A DNA stretch of 35,000 nt from Theodoxus fluviatilis (GCA_034096865.1 JAWQFJ010016671.1:1-35000), one strand, 5' to 3'. Numbered from the stretch's first letter, positions 19,297-32,897 are shown. The notes: generated from the sequence alone by a model not told the origin. Numbers and translations: made by a program.

Positions 19297-22200
19297 GTCA
19301 CACCGCACCGCACCACCCCACACCGCACCGCACAATACCGCACCGCACCACACCGCACCACACCACACCGCACCACACCACACCGCACCACACCGCACCG
19401 CACCGCACCACACCGCACCACACCACACCACACCGCACCGCACCACACCGCACCACACCGCACCACACCACACCACACCACACCGCACCACACCGCACCA
19501 CACCACACCGCACCGCACCGCACCGCACCACACCGTACCACACCGCACCGCACAATACCGCACCGCACCGCACCACACCACACCACACCACACCGCACCG
19601 CACCACACTGCACTGCACCGCACCACACAGCACTGCACCGCACTGCACAGCACTGCATCGCACCACACTGCACTGCACTGCACCGCACCACACTGCACTG
19701 CACCGCACCGCACCACACTGCACTGCACCGCACCACACTGCACTGCACCGCACCACACCACACCACACCACACTGCACCACACCACACCACACTGCACTG
19801 CACCGCACCACACTGCACTGCACCACACCACACCGCACTGCACCGCACCACACCGCACTGCACTGCACTGCACCGCACCACACAGCACTGCACCGCACTG
19901 CACAGCACTGCATCGCACCACACTGCACTGCACTGCACTGCACCGCACCACACAGCACTGCACCGCACTGCACAGCACTGCATCGCACCACACTGCACTG
20001 CACTGCACCGCACCGCACCGCACAACACTGCACTGCACTGCACTGCACCGCACCACACTGCACTGCACCGCACCATACTGCACTGCACCGCACCACACCA
20101 CACTGCACTGCACCGCACCACACCACACCGCACCACACCACACCACACTGCACTGCACCGCACCGCACCACACTGCACTGCACCGCACCACACCGCACCA
20201 CACCACACCACACAACACCGCACCACACCACACCACACCGCACCACACCACACCGCACCGCACCGCACCGCACCACACCGCACCACACCGTACCACACCG
20301 CACCGCACAATACCGCACCGCACCGCACCACACCACACCACACCACACCACACCACACCGCACCGCACCACACTGCACTGCACCGCACCACACCGCACCA
20401 CACCACACCGCACCACACCGCACCACACCACACCACACCGCACCGCACCGCACCACACCGCACCACACCGTACCACACCGCACCGCACAATACCGCACCG
20501 CACCGCACCACACCACACCACACCACACCACACCGCACCGCACCACACTGCACCGCACCACACAGCACTGCACCACACCACACTGCACTGCACTGCATCG
20601 CACCACACTGCACTGCACAATACCGCACCGCACCGCGCCACACCGCACCGCACCACACCACACCGCACCGCACCACACTGCACTGCATCGCACCACACTG
20701 CACTGCACTGCACCGCACCACACCACACCACACTGCACTGCACTGCACTGCACTGCACTGCACCGCACCGCACCACACCACACTGCACCGCACCACACCA
20801 CACCGCACCGCACCACACCACACCACACCACACCGCACCACACCACACCGCACCGCACCACACTGCACTGCATCGCACCACACTGCACTGCACTGCACCG
20901 CACCACACTGCACTGCACTGCACCGCACCACACCACACCACACTGCACTGCACTGCACCGCACCGCACCACACCACACTGCACCGCACCGCACCACACCA
21001 CACCGCACCGCACCGCACCACACCACACTGCACTGCACCGCACCACACCACACCGCACCGCACCGCACCACACCACAACGCACCACACTGCACCGCACCA
21101 CACCACACCACACCGCACCGCACCACACCACACTGCACTGCACCGCACCGCACCACACCACAACGCACCACATCGCACTGCACCGCACCACACTGCACTG
21201 CACTGCACTGCACCGCACCACACTGCACTGCACTGCACCGCACCACTCCACTGCACTGCACCGCACCACACTGCACTGCACTGCACCGCACTGCACTGCA
21301 CCGCACCGCACCACACTGCACTGCACTGCACCGTACCACACTGCACTGCACCGCACCACACCACACTGCACTGCACTGCACCGCACCACACTGCACCGCA
21401 CCACACCACACCACACTGCACTGCACTGCACCGCACCACAATGCACTGCACTGCACCGCACCACACTGCACTGCACTGCACCGCACCACACTGCACTGCA
21501 CCACACTGCACTGCACTGCACTGCACTGCACCGCACCACACCACACCACACCACACTGCACTGCACTGCACCACATCACACCACACTGCACTGCACCGCA
21601 CCACACCACACCACACCACACCGCACCACACCACACCACACTGCACTGCACCGCACCACACCACACCGCGCCACACCGCACCACACCACACCACACTGCA
21701 CTGCACCGCACCACACCACACCACACCACACCGCACCACACCACACCACACTGCACCACACTGCACTGCACCGCACCACACCACACCACACCACACCGCA
21801 CCACACCACACCACACCGCACCACACTGCACTGCACCGCACCTCACCACACCACACTGCACTGCACCGCACCACACCACACCACACCACACCGCACCACA
21901 CCGCACCACACCACACCACACCGCACCGCACCGCACCGCACCACACTGCACTGCACTGCACCGCACCACACTGCACTGCACCGCACCGCACCACACCGCA
22001 CTGCACTGCACCGCACCACACTGCACTGCACCGCACCACACCACACCACACCACACCACACCGCACCACACCACACCACACTGCACTGCACCGCACCGCA
22101 CCACACCGCACTGCACTGCACCGCACCACACTGCACTGCACCGCACCACACCACACCACACCACACCGCACCACACCACACCACACTGCACTGCACCGCA

Positions 22201-25200
22201 CCACATCACACCACACCACACCACACCGCACCTTACCACACCACACTGCACTGCACCGCACCGCACCACACCGCACCGCACCGCACCACACCGCACCGCA
22301 CCGCACCGCACCACACCACACCGCACTGCACCACAACGCACCACACTGCACTGCACCGCACCACATCGCAATACACCACACCACACCGCACCGCTCCGCA
22401 CCACACCGCACCGCACCGCACCGAAACGCACCACACTGCATTGCACCGCACCACACCGCACCATACCACACCACACCGCACCACACCGCACCGCACCGCA
22501 CCACACCGCACCGCGCCACACCGCACCACACAGCACAATACCGCGCCACACCGCACCACACAGCACAATACCGCACCACACCGCACCGCACCGCACCACA
22601 CCGCACCACACCGCACAATACCGCACCACACCGCACCACACCGCACCACACCACACCGCACCACACCGCACCGCACCGCGCCGCACCCACCACACCGCAC
22701 ACACCACACCACACCGCACCGCCAACACCGCACCACACCGACCCACACCACACCGCACCGCACTGCGCAACACCACACCGCACCACACCGCACCACACCA
22801 CACCGCACCGCACCGCGCACACCGCACCGCACCACACCGCACCGCACCACACCGCACCACACCGCACCACACCGCACCACACCGCACCACACCGCACCAC
22901 ACAACACCACATCACACCACACCACGTCACACCACACTACACCACACCACACCGCACCACACCACACAGCACCGCACCGCACCACACCTCACCACACCGC
23001 ACAGCACCACACCGCGCACCACACCACACCGCACCACACCGCACCGCACCGCATCACACCACACCGCACCGCACCGCACCACACCGACCCACACCACACC
23101 GCACCACACTGACCCACACCACACCGCTCCACACCACACCGCACTACACCACACCGCACCACAGAACACCGCACCGCACCTCACCGCACTGCACTGCACC
23201 TCACCACACCGCACCGCACAACTCCACACCGCACCACACCACAACGCACCACACCACAACGCACCACACCAACCCACACCACATTACACCGCACCGCACC
23301 ACACCACACCGCACTACAACGCACCACACCGCACTGCACCACACCACACCACATCGCACCGAACCACACCACACCGCACAACACCACACCGAAACACACC
23401 ACACTACACCGCACCACACCACACCGCACTACACCGCACCACACCGCACCGAACCACACCACACCGCACCGCACCACACCCCACCACACCACACCACACC
23501 ACACCACATCGCACCACACCACACCACCACCACACCACACGCACCGCACCACACCACACACCACGCCACCACCACACCACACCACACGCACCACACCACC
23601 ACCCCACCACGCACCACACCACACCACAGCCACCACGCACCACACCACACACCACCACACCACACACCACACCACACCGCACCACACCACACCGCACACC
23701 ACACCACACCACACCACACCGCACCGCACCGCACCACACCACACCACACCGCACCACACCACACCACACCACACCACACCACACCACACCACACCACACC
23801 ACACCACACCACACCGACCCACACCACACCACGCCGCACCGCACCGCACCGCATCACACCACACCGCACCACACCGCACTGCACTGCACCGCACCACACC
23901 TCACCACACCACACCACAGTGCATCACACCGCACCGCACCGCACGTATCACACCTCACCACATCACACAACACCGCACCGCACCGCACCGTACCACACCT
24001 CACAACACCACACAACACCGCAACACACCACACCACACCACACAGCACTGCACCACACCGCATCCCACCACACCACACCACACTGCACAGCAACACACCA
24101 CACCGCACCGCACCACACCACACCACATCACACCAACCGCACCGCATGCACTGCAACACATCACACCGCAACGCACCGAACCACACCCCACTGCACCACA
24201 CCACACCGCACCGCACCACACCACACCGAACCACACCACACCGCATCACACCGAACCACACCACACTGCAAAGCACCACACCGCACTACACCGCACCACA
24301 CCGCACTGCACTGCACCACATCACTAAGCACCGCACCGAACCACACCACACTGCATCACATCACACTGCACCACATCACACCGCACTGCACCGAACCACA
24401 TCACACCGCACCACACTACACCGCACCACACCGCACTGCACCGAACCAGATCACATCACACCACACCACACCACACCGCACTGCACCGAACCTCATCACA
24501 TCACACCACACCACACCACACTGCACTGCACCACATCACACTGCACCACACCGAACCACACCACACTGCACCACATCACACCGCACTGCACCGAACCACA
24601 TCAAACTGCACCACACCACACCGCACCGCACCACACCGCACCGCACCACACATCACCGCATCACATCACATCACACCGCATCGCACCATATCACGCCACA
24701 CCACACTACATCACACCACACCACACCGCATCACATCACTTCACACCGCATACATCACACCACACCACACTACACCACACCACACAGCACCACACATCAC
24801 ACCACACCACAACATCACACACCACCACATCACACCACACCACACTACATCACACCACACCACACTGCATCACACCACACCTCATCACATCACACCACAC
24901 CACACCAATCCACACACACCGCACCACACATCACACCACACCACACCGCACCACACCGCACCACACCACGCATCCCACCGCATCACACCATACCACGCAT
25001 CACACCACACCACGCATCACACCGCATCACACCGCACCACACCACACCACACCGCATCACACCGCATCACACCACACCACACCACAACCACAACGCATCA
25101 CACCACATCACACCACACCAACACCACACCGCATCACACCACACTACACCATCACACCACATCACACTACATCACACCACCACCACAACGCATCACTCCA

Positions 25201-26300
25201 CATCACACCACACCACCACCACCGCATCACACCACATCACACCACACTACACCAAACCGCATCACATCACATCACATCACACCGCATCACACAACATCAC
25301 ACCACACTGCATCACACCGCATCACACCACATCACACCACATCACACCACACCGCATCACACCGCATCACACCACACCACACCACACCACACCACACCAC
25401 ACCGCATCACACCACACGTCATCACACCACACCACATCACACCACATCACACCGCACCGCACCGCACCACACCACATCACACCACATCACACCACACCAC
25501 ATCACACCACACCACACCACACCGCATCTCACCACATCACATCACACCACATCACACCACACCACATCACACCACACCAAACCACACCACATCACACCAC
25601 ACACACCACACCGCATCACACCACACCACACCAACCACACCGCATCACACCACATCACACCACACCACATCACACCACACCAAACTACACCACACCGCAT
25701 CACACCACATCACACCACACCACATCACACCACACCAAATCACCACACCACATCACACCACACCGCATCACACCACATCACACCACACCACACCGCATCA
25801 CACCACACCAAACCACACCACACCGCATCACACCACACCAAACCACACCACACCGCATCACATCATACCACACAGCATCACACCACACCACGCATCACAC
25901 CACACCACACCAAACCACACCACACCGCATCACGTCACATCACACCACACCACGCATCACACCGTATCACATTGCACCACACATTACACCACTTCACCCC
26001 GCATTGCACCATATCACACCGCATCATACGTGACACCACATCACACTGCATCACACCATATCACACCAATCCACACATCACGCCGCATCACACCGCATTG
26101 CACCATATCACACCGCATCATACGTGACACCACATCACACCGCATCACACCAATCCACACATCACGCCGCATCACACCGCATCACACATCGCACCACTTC
26201 ACACCGCATCACACCATATCACACCAATCCACACCACACCGCACCACATCACATCATATCGCATTACACCACGTTCACCACACCACCATACCACATGGCA
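19297..26300. repeat. 7-kb pentanucleotide satellite (CACCG/CACCA/CACTG)
   Basis: Continuous 5-bp periodicity for about 7 kb. The left two-thirds consist almost only of CACCG, CACCA and CACTG units, with minor CACAA, TACCG, CATCG and CACAG. From about 24100 CATCA becomes common. Blocks recur: a 60-bp block with CACCGTACCACACCGCACCG occurs at about 19526, 20281 and 20461 (the last two 180 bp apart and identical). A block starting GCATTGCACCATATCAC recurs at 26001 and 26095. The unit has no stop in any plus frame, and the complement lacks stops as well, giving overlapping open frames of over 2,000 codons; these are not genes. Around 23500-23700 extra CAC triplets shift the register. Confidence 0.97.
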
Positions 26301-26655
26301 CTACTCAATAAAATATAACACGACACAACCTAACATGGCATAACGTAACAAAGTATAACTCAATTTGACTCTGGATGACATACTTTGGTACAACTCAACG
26401 CAAGGCAACGCAAATCAACACCACAGAACAACAATATAACATTAACATAATGTAACGTAAAGTAACATAACGTAATGTAACGTTATATAACATAGCCTAG
26501 CCTAGCCTAGCCTAGCCTAGCATAGCATAGCCTAGCCTAGCATAGCATAGCATAGCATAGCATAGCATAGCATAGCATAGCATAGCATAGCATAGCATAG
26601 CATAGCCTAGCATAGCATAGCATAGCATAGCATAGCATAGCATAACATAACATTA
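26300..26655. repeat. Pentamer transition zone and (CATAG/CCTAG)n array
   Basis: The 5-bp rhythm continues in degraded form after the main satellite (CATAA, CGTAA, GTAAC and similar). It becomes a clean array of CATAG and CCTAG from about 26493 to 26642, ending in CATAACATAACATTACATTT. Confidence 0.85.
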
Positions 26656-26707
26656 CATTTCTTCACACAACACAGGATGACATCACTTTTCCCGGTTAGG
26701 AGACAGT

Positions 26708-26941
26708 GGCCCGTATTCACAACGGCGATTTATCTTTTTAACACTCGATTTATCCCCTAGCCCCGCGTTATCCTGATCGGTTAGATAAGGTACGCTCGTC
26801 AGAGGATCCTAGGTTGCGCTTTGCTATATATACTGGTTTCCAGCCAAGGGAGAGCGAAACAGGCAGTTGGAATCGTCTGAGTTTAGAGATAAATCGGAGT
26901 TAAAATAAATCGCCGATAAATCGCCGTTGTGAATACGGGCC
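26708..26941. mobile_element. MITE with long TIRs and 3-bp target duplication
   Basis: Perfect inverted ends beginning GGCCCGTATTCACAACGGCG and continuing GATTTATC on both sides. The element is 234 bp and is flanked by AGT at 26705-26707 and 26942-26944. A 3-bp duplication is compatible with a PIF/Harbinger-type non-autonomous element, but AGT is not the usual TWA. It has no coding capacity. Confidence 0.85.
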
Positions 26942-27116
26942 AGTACGTGTAACTGATAAGTCAACGGCGATAAGTTCATAATAACAGATTCAAACTTTGA
27001 AGTGCTGGTGACGCCACGAAAATATGGAACAACTCTAGTTACCTTGTTTGTCTTCTTCCCTTACGGTAATTCATACATGTAGATATAGATACGCTTAAAG
27101 AAGTCCCAGATTTATA

Positions 27117-27370
27117 CCCCAGATAGCAAGCAAACGTTGGGCCAACGTAGTACCAACGTATGCACCTACCGTTGGCCAACGTTGGCGAGACAACGTTGGC
27201 CCAACGTAAAGTTGCACCCATGGAATTACGTTGGGCCAACGTGATGAGCCAACGTTAAGCCAACGTTAAGCCAACGTTGCGCCAACGCTGAGCCAACGTG
27301 ATGGGCCAACGTTGAGCCAACGTAATGTGCCAACGTGATGTGGCAACGCTTGGGCCCACGTGATGGGCCA
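27117..27370. repeat. CCAACGTTGG palindrome array (left)
   Basis: About 15 degenerate copies of GCCAACGTTGGGC, GCCAACGTGATGG and GCCAACGTTAA at irregular 11-18-bp spacing. Many are self-complementary (CCAACGTTGG, GTTGGGCCAAC). Minus-strand open frames here are artefacts. Confidence 0.9.
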
Positions 27371-27604
27371 ATATTTCCTGCCCTTTTGTATGGCAACTTT
27401 GGCAAGCATGCATCTTTTCATATCATTTTTAGCTAGCATGCAAGTGTATGCATAGAGAGGCAGCAGATGAACAAAGCAAAATCACAACAAAAAGGGTTTT
27501 GACATTTGTTACACGTTTAATTAATGGACGTTGAACTGGAGTAACACAAATTATTACATTTGAAAAAAATTCATCTAAGTGCTAAAGTTTACATGTAGGT
27601 AAGA

Positions 27605-28457
27605 ACAAGAAGGGCAATGCCCATACGACTCACATGCTTGACCTTGACCTTTATATGACCTTGACCTTCAGGTGACCTTCAAGGTCAAGGTCAAACAACT
27701 AAACCTACCAATGACATCATACACAAAGAAATGCTCTACACATTTTTCCTACCAAAATACACGTGACCTTGACCCAAGGTCAAGGTCATCCAAGGTCATG
27801 CAACACAAAGCTGTTAATTCAAGACATAGGAAGCACAATGGTGCTTATTGGCACTTTCTACCATGAGATATAGTCACTTTTAGTGGTTCACTACCCCATT
27901 TTGGTCACATTTCATAAGGGTCAAAGTGACCTTGACCTTGATGATATGTGACCAAATGTGTCTCATGATGAAAGTATAACATGTGCCCCACATAATTATT
28001 AAGTTTGAAACAGTTATCTTCCATAGTTCAGGGTCAAGGTCACTTCAAAATATGTATACAATCCAACTTTGAAGAGCTCCTGTGACCTTGACCTTGAAGC
28101 AAGGTCAACCAAACTGGTATCAAAAGATAGGGCTTGCTTTGACCTATATACCACTTGTAGCTAAGGTCGCCATTCTCAATAACGTGGGAGAAAATTGGGA
28201 AAATGTGAAAAATGACTGTTTTTGAGACCACATTTATGGCTCCTGTGACCTTGACCTTGAAGCAAGGTCAAGTCACTATGTATGTTTTTTGAGGCCTTGT
28301 CATCATACACCATCATGCCACATTTGGTGTTGATAGACTTAATAGTCTCCGAGAAAAATCCAACGTTTAAGTTTTTTACGGACGGACGCCCGCCCGGACG
28401 GACGGACGACACGGCTCAGTACATAGACTCACTTTTGCTTCGCATGTGAGTCAAAAA
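27605..28457. mobile_element. Dispersed repeat copy A, dense in AGGTCA motifs
   Basis: Begins ACAAGAAGGGCAATGCCCAT and ends GACTCACTTTTGCTTCGCAT, GTGAGTCAAAAA. The start contains CGACTCACATGC, which is inverted relative to GCATGTGAGTC at the end. The body carries many TGACCT/AGGTCA hexamers. A (GGACGGAC) stretch precedes the end. No coding capacity is convincing. Confidence 0.85.
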
Positions 28458-28612
28458 ATGTGAATCCTGCATCAGTTCTGATCTTTGCAGAGCCACCGTC
28501 AATTCAGCAAAAACATGTAAATAAGCTAATTTACATTCAGTCATCAAATTCTAGTCAGTCACTCATTCCTCTCTCATCTCCTTTGTAGAAAGTTTAAGGT
28601 GTTTGTGGAGAC

Positions 28613-29196
28613 TGCTAGATATGGTCACTTTTAGTGGTTCACTACCCCATTCTGGTCACATTTCATAAGGGTCAAAATGACCTTGACCTTGATGATATGT
28701 GGCCAAATGTGTCTCATGAATAAAGTATAACATGTGCCCCACATAATTATTAAGTTTGAAACAGTTATCTTCCATAGTTCAGGGTCAAGGTCACTTCAAA
28801 ATATGTATACAATCCAACTTTGAAGAGCTCCTATGACCTTGAAGCAAGGTCAACCAAACTGGTGTCAAAAGATAGGGATTACTTTGCCCTATATACCATA
28901 CACAGGTGAGGTATCCAATCTAAAAAACTTTAGAGAAAATTGAGAAAATGTGAAAAATGGCTGTTTTTAGACAACATTATGGCCCCTGCGACCTTGACCT
29001 TGAAGCAAGGTCAAGTCACTGTGTATGTTTTTTGACGCCTTGTCATCATACACCATCATGCCAAATTGGGTGTTGATAAACTTAATAGTCTCCAAGAAAA
29101 ATCCAACGTTAAAGTTTTAAATGGATGCCCGGATGCCCGGACGGATGAAACGGGTGAGTACATAGACTCACTTTTGCTTCGCATATGAGTCAAAAA
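28613..29196. mobile_element. Dispersed repeat copy B, 5'-truncated
   Basis: Starts within the family body at ATATGGTCACTTTTAGTGGT and runs to GCATATGAGTCAAAAA. It matches copies A and C with scattered substitutions. The first quarter, with the densest AGGTCA cluster, is missing. Confidence 0.85.
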
Positions 29197-29337
29197 TGAG
29201 ATAAAACAGGTCCCAGGTAAAATACAAGTATTTTAGATTAACATATACATTCCTGTAACAGAAGTAGAAAAGGAAAAAAAAGTGGTTACATTACATATGG
29301 GCCCTTATACACCTCTTTCCTAAAACCCAATCTTATA

Positions 29338-30180
29338 ACAAGAAGGGCAAAGCCCATACGACTCACATGCTTGACCTTGACCTTTACATGACCTTGACCT
29401 TCAGGTGACCTTCAAGGTCAAGGCCAATCAACTACACCTAGCAATGACATCATACACTAAACTAAGGAATGCTTTACACATTTTTCCTACCAAAATACAT
29501 GTGGCCTTGACCCAAGGTCAAGGTCATCCAAGGTCATGCAACACAAAGCTGTTAATTCAAGACATAGGAAGCACAATGGTGCTTATTGGCACTTTCTACC
29601 ATGAGATATGGTCACTTTTAGTGGTTCACTACCCCATTTTGGTCACATTTCATTAGGGTCAAAGTGATCTTGACCTTGATGATATGTGACCAAATGTGTC
29701 TTATGATGAAAGTATAACATGTGCCCCACATAATCATTAAGTTTGAAACAGTTATCTTCCATAGTTCAAGGTCAAGGTCACTTCAAAATATGTATACAAT
29801 CCAACTTTGAAGAGCTCCTGTGACCTTGACCTTGAAGCAAGGTCAACCAAACTGGTATAAAAAATAGGGCTTACTTTGCCCTATATACCATGTATAGGTG
29901 AGGTATCCAATCTCAAAAACTTCAGAGAAAATTGGGAAAATGTGAAAAATGGCTGTTTTTTAGACAACATTTATGGCTCCTGCGACCTTGACGCAAGGTC
30001 AAGTCACTATGTATGTTTTTTGAGGCCTTGTCATCATACACCATCATGCCAAATTGGGTGTTGATAGACTTAATAGTCTCTGAGAAAAATCCAACGGTTA
30101 AGTTTTTTACGCCCGGACGGACGGACGGACGACACGGGTGAGTACATAGACTCACTTTTGCTTCGCATGTGAGTCAAAAA
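29338..30180. mobile_element. Dispersed repeat copy C, full length
   Basis: Begins ACAAGAAGGGCAAAGCCCAT and ends GCATGTGAGTCAAAAA, so it has the same ends as copy A and about the same length (843 bp). Differences from A include loss of one CTTGAC repeat near 29990 and small changes in the GGACGGAC stretch. The shared precise ends define the family limits. Confidence 0.87.
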
Positions 30181-30569
30181 TCACATCCACTCTTCAAATA
30201 ATCAAACCCCAATGGGGAAATGAAAACCACAAGTAAAACTTTAGTCAGCCTTTTCACTGTATAAAAACTCTAACATACGTAGGTCAGCCCTCGACACAGT
30301 AAAAAAAACCACTACTCAACCGACCTTCACCACTGCTCTCTCCCTCCGTCTCTCTGTTCTCTGCCTCCTCTCTGTATATTTCCTTTAGATATATAAAACA
30401 AGTTTGAAGGGTTGGGAAGTTCCTGTAAATAATTTTTGTCTTTTTGCTTTGGCCCGTCGCAGACGTTTAAACCAAAGCTAACGACACAAGGTTGCAGCCA
30501 ATATAACATCCTGCCAGCCAGCCCACCCCCCAGTGCTCTCCCCTCTTGCATGAGTACATGGTCAGCCCC

Positions 30570-30907
30570 TCAGCCTCTACTCTACAGCCTCTACAGATTC
30601 AATGATATTCGTGACTGTACATGTCCATGCTGTGGAGAAGAGGAAGAGGATGAAATACACGTGCTGTTGCAATGTCCAGTATATGAAGATTTGAGAAAAA
30701 AATATTTAGGAAATCACACCAACCCCCCAGATAGACACACTTTTGCTTGTTTAGTGTCATCAACAGATGCACACATAATAAAAGGTGTAGCCTCACTGTT
30801 GCGAAGCATATTAAGACGAAGAGAAGAAGCACTGTCAATGGAAAATGTCACTCTCCTTTGAAAGGGCCTCTGGCCTATCAAAAAAAAAAAATTCAATCAA
30901 TCAAAAG
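30570..30907 (+). pseudogene. LINE 3' fragment: zinc-knuckle-like C-terminus and tail
   Basis: The plus strand is open to the TGA at 30859-30861. The conserved-looking part reads YRFNDIRDCTCPCCGEEEED, then EIHVLLQCPVYEDLRKKYL, with a C-x-C-x2-C … H-x4-C arrangement typical of the C-terminal end of many LINE polyproteins (CPxCG…E.H.L..CP.Y). It is followed by GGGCCTCTGGCC, a run of A residues and TTCAATCAATCAAAAG, a plausible 3' tail. The reverse transcriptase is absent and the frame upstream of about 30590 looks unrelated, so this is a 5'-truncated copy. Confidence 0.65.
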
Positions 30908-30908
30908 A

Positions 30909-32287
30909 TCACGGAGACTCAAGATGAGGGATGGCATCAGATTCATCAAGACTGGCTTGTTTCTTGTTGGCCCGTTCTTTGCGGCCCCCCTCATGATCCT
31001 TGGCGAGTTTCAGCTGGTTTTTGGCTGCCCGTTCCACCTCTTCCTCCTTCACCTCCACATGTTTGTTGGCCCTGGCTGCCACTGAAAAACAACAATGGTT
31101 ATTTTAGATTCATGTTCTACATCCACACAACTGCTACATACATTTCTGTGATTTTATGGTAAAGATTTATGCTTGGACCATTCAGAGCCTTAACCTCAGC
31201 CTTCTATGAAGTGCAAACTGGTCCACCTGCATCTTCTAAGACATTCTGTCATGGCAGTAAAGAAATATCATTTGCAAAATATAAATATTTTTCATCTCTA
31301 GTATTTTCAAGTCTCAAGCACTGGCTCATGCTCACCACCAGCTTTCTTAAAACTGTAAAAAGTGTAAGGCAAAAATAAGAATGTGTAATCATCAAACCAT
31401 TACTGTTAAATTACATACTCTTTGCTTTATGAGTTTCAGACCTGTGTAGGCAAGATTTTAGAACTTTTCTTTTTTGTGTGTGAAATCTAAACAATTGCTT
31501 TATATCAGCACTTTATACACATGTATATGGCTGGGATGGCTGGGATGTCTGGGCTGAATTGAATTTGATAGATTTAGATACTTACATGTAAGTTCTGCAG
31601 CTGTGTCACCAGATGATGCTGTTGAGGGTGTCAATGGCAGTGATGGTACTGGTGGGGGTGGAGGAAGGGAAAGGGATGCTGATCCTACAGGTTCCTGGTG
31701 GAAAATGTAAAAACTTTTCAAGCACTTTTCAAGTCAGTACCAACTGTTCTCAAGCAGACAAAAATCTCTTTTTTTTTTACATTATTAAACAACTAAATTA
31801 TTTATGTGTGAATCCATTTAAAAGGGAAATTAATTCTAGGCGAAATCAAAGGTAAGATTTTTTTAAATTCCAGAACCTTTAAAAGGCGAGTGCAGTCAAA
31901 CTGCTGATTTGCAAGGATTTTCATGCACCTCAAATGAAGGTATGAAAATGCATGGTCTTTCAAGTATCCTCAAAAGACTGTACAAACCTTTTGGTTTGCA
32001 GGTGTTCGCCTGCACTTCCATGCTGTGCATCCATACTCAGTCACTTTCACAGTCAGACAAATATTGTCTTGGTACTCTGCAACAAATTACAGGATACAAA
32101 ATAATTTTTAAAAAGTGTTAATATGGCCTTTAAACATAATTTTGAAACAAATGCAGAATATAAATCCAAACTTGACCACAAAACCAAAATATCCATCTCA
32201 TCATAACAATCAATTAGAGCAATTCACCAAATAATACAGAATCAGAAATTGTTTTGCATATTATATGTCACCAAATATTTAATCTCA

Positions 32288-32365
<78 letters not shown>

Positions 32366-32897
32366 GAATTAATCTTAATGTAGCATTGCTATTTGCTACA
32401 TATAGATATATACAAGTAATGTTTTCAATGGCAACATCAAAAGCTGTAGTCACAGTTAATCACAGTTTTTGATGGCAATCGTCTCACTGGTGAACAGTAA
32501 ACCTCGAAACTGGATTTAGGATGTAACTGATCACGTTCACAAAATCAAATATGAATTATACAGCTTTGGACAACATTTTTTTCCATTCACTGAGATAACT
32601 GAGGCATTCTAACATTTCATAAAAATGTCACATCAATACTACAAGAGGCCCCGGGCAGTCTGTCGGAATAACATTTTAAAGTTTACTGTCAAGGATCACT
32701 TAAGAATACTCATACTGGGTACTCCGTTGTCCCTTCCTTCAAAGAAAAGCCTATATCAATTCTCGAGAGAAAACAACTACAATGACGACAAATAATCCGA
32801 CTAAAAATCACTGTCATTCGCGCGAAAACATGAACATTCCCATGTACGCAAGCACGCGCATGTGCACGCATCCACACATATACTAGCATGCGCACGC

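Noticed and set aside
19125..26311. Open frames of 800 to over 2,300 codons on both strands
   Set aside because: They arise because the 5-bp satellite contains no stop in any phase. All three plus frames are open together and the peptides are TPHHT- or VWCGA-type repeats without start or splice context.
26493..26642. Telomere-like repeat (CCTAG/CATAG)n
   Set aside because: A pentamer not matching TTAGGG or TTAGG, continuous with the pentamer satellite and interior in the sequence.
27117..27370. Minus-strand open frame in the CCAACGTTGG array
   Set aside because: Repeat-encoded; palindromic units are open by composition.
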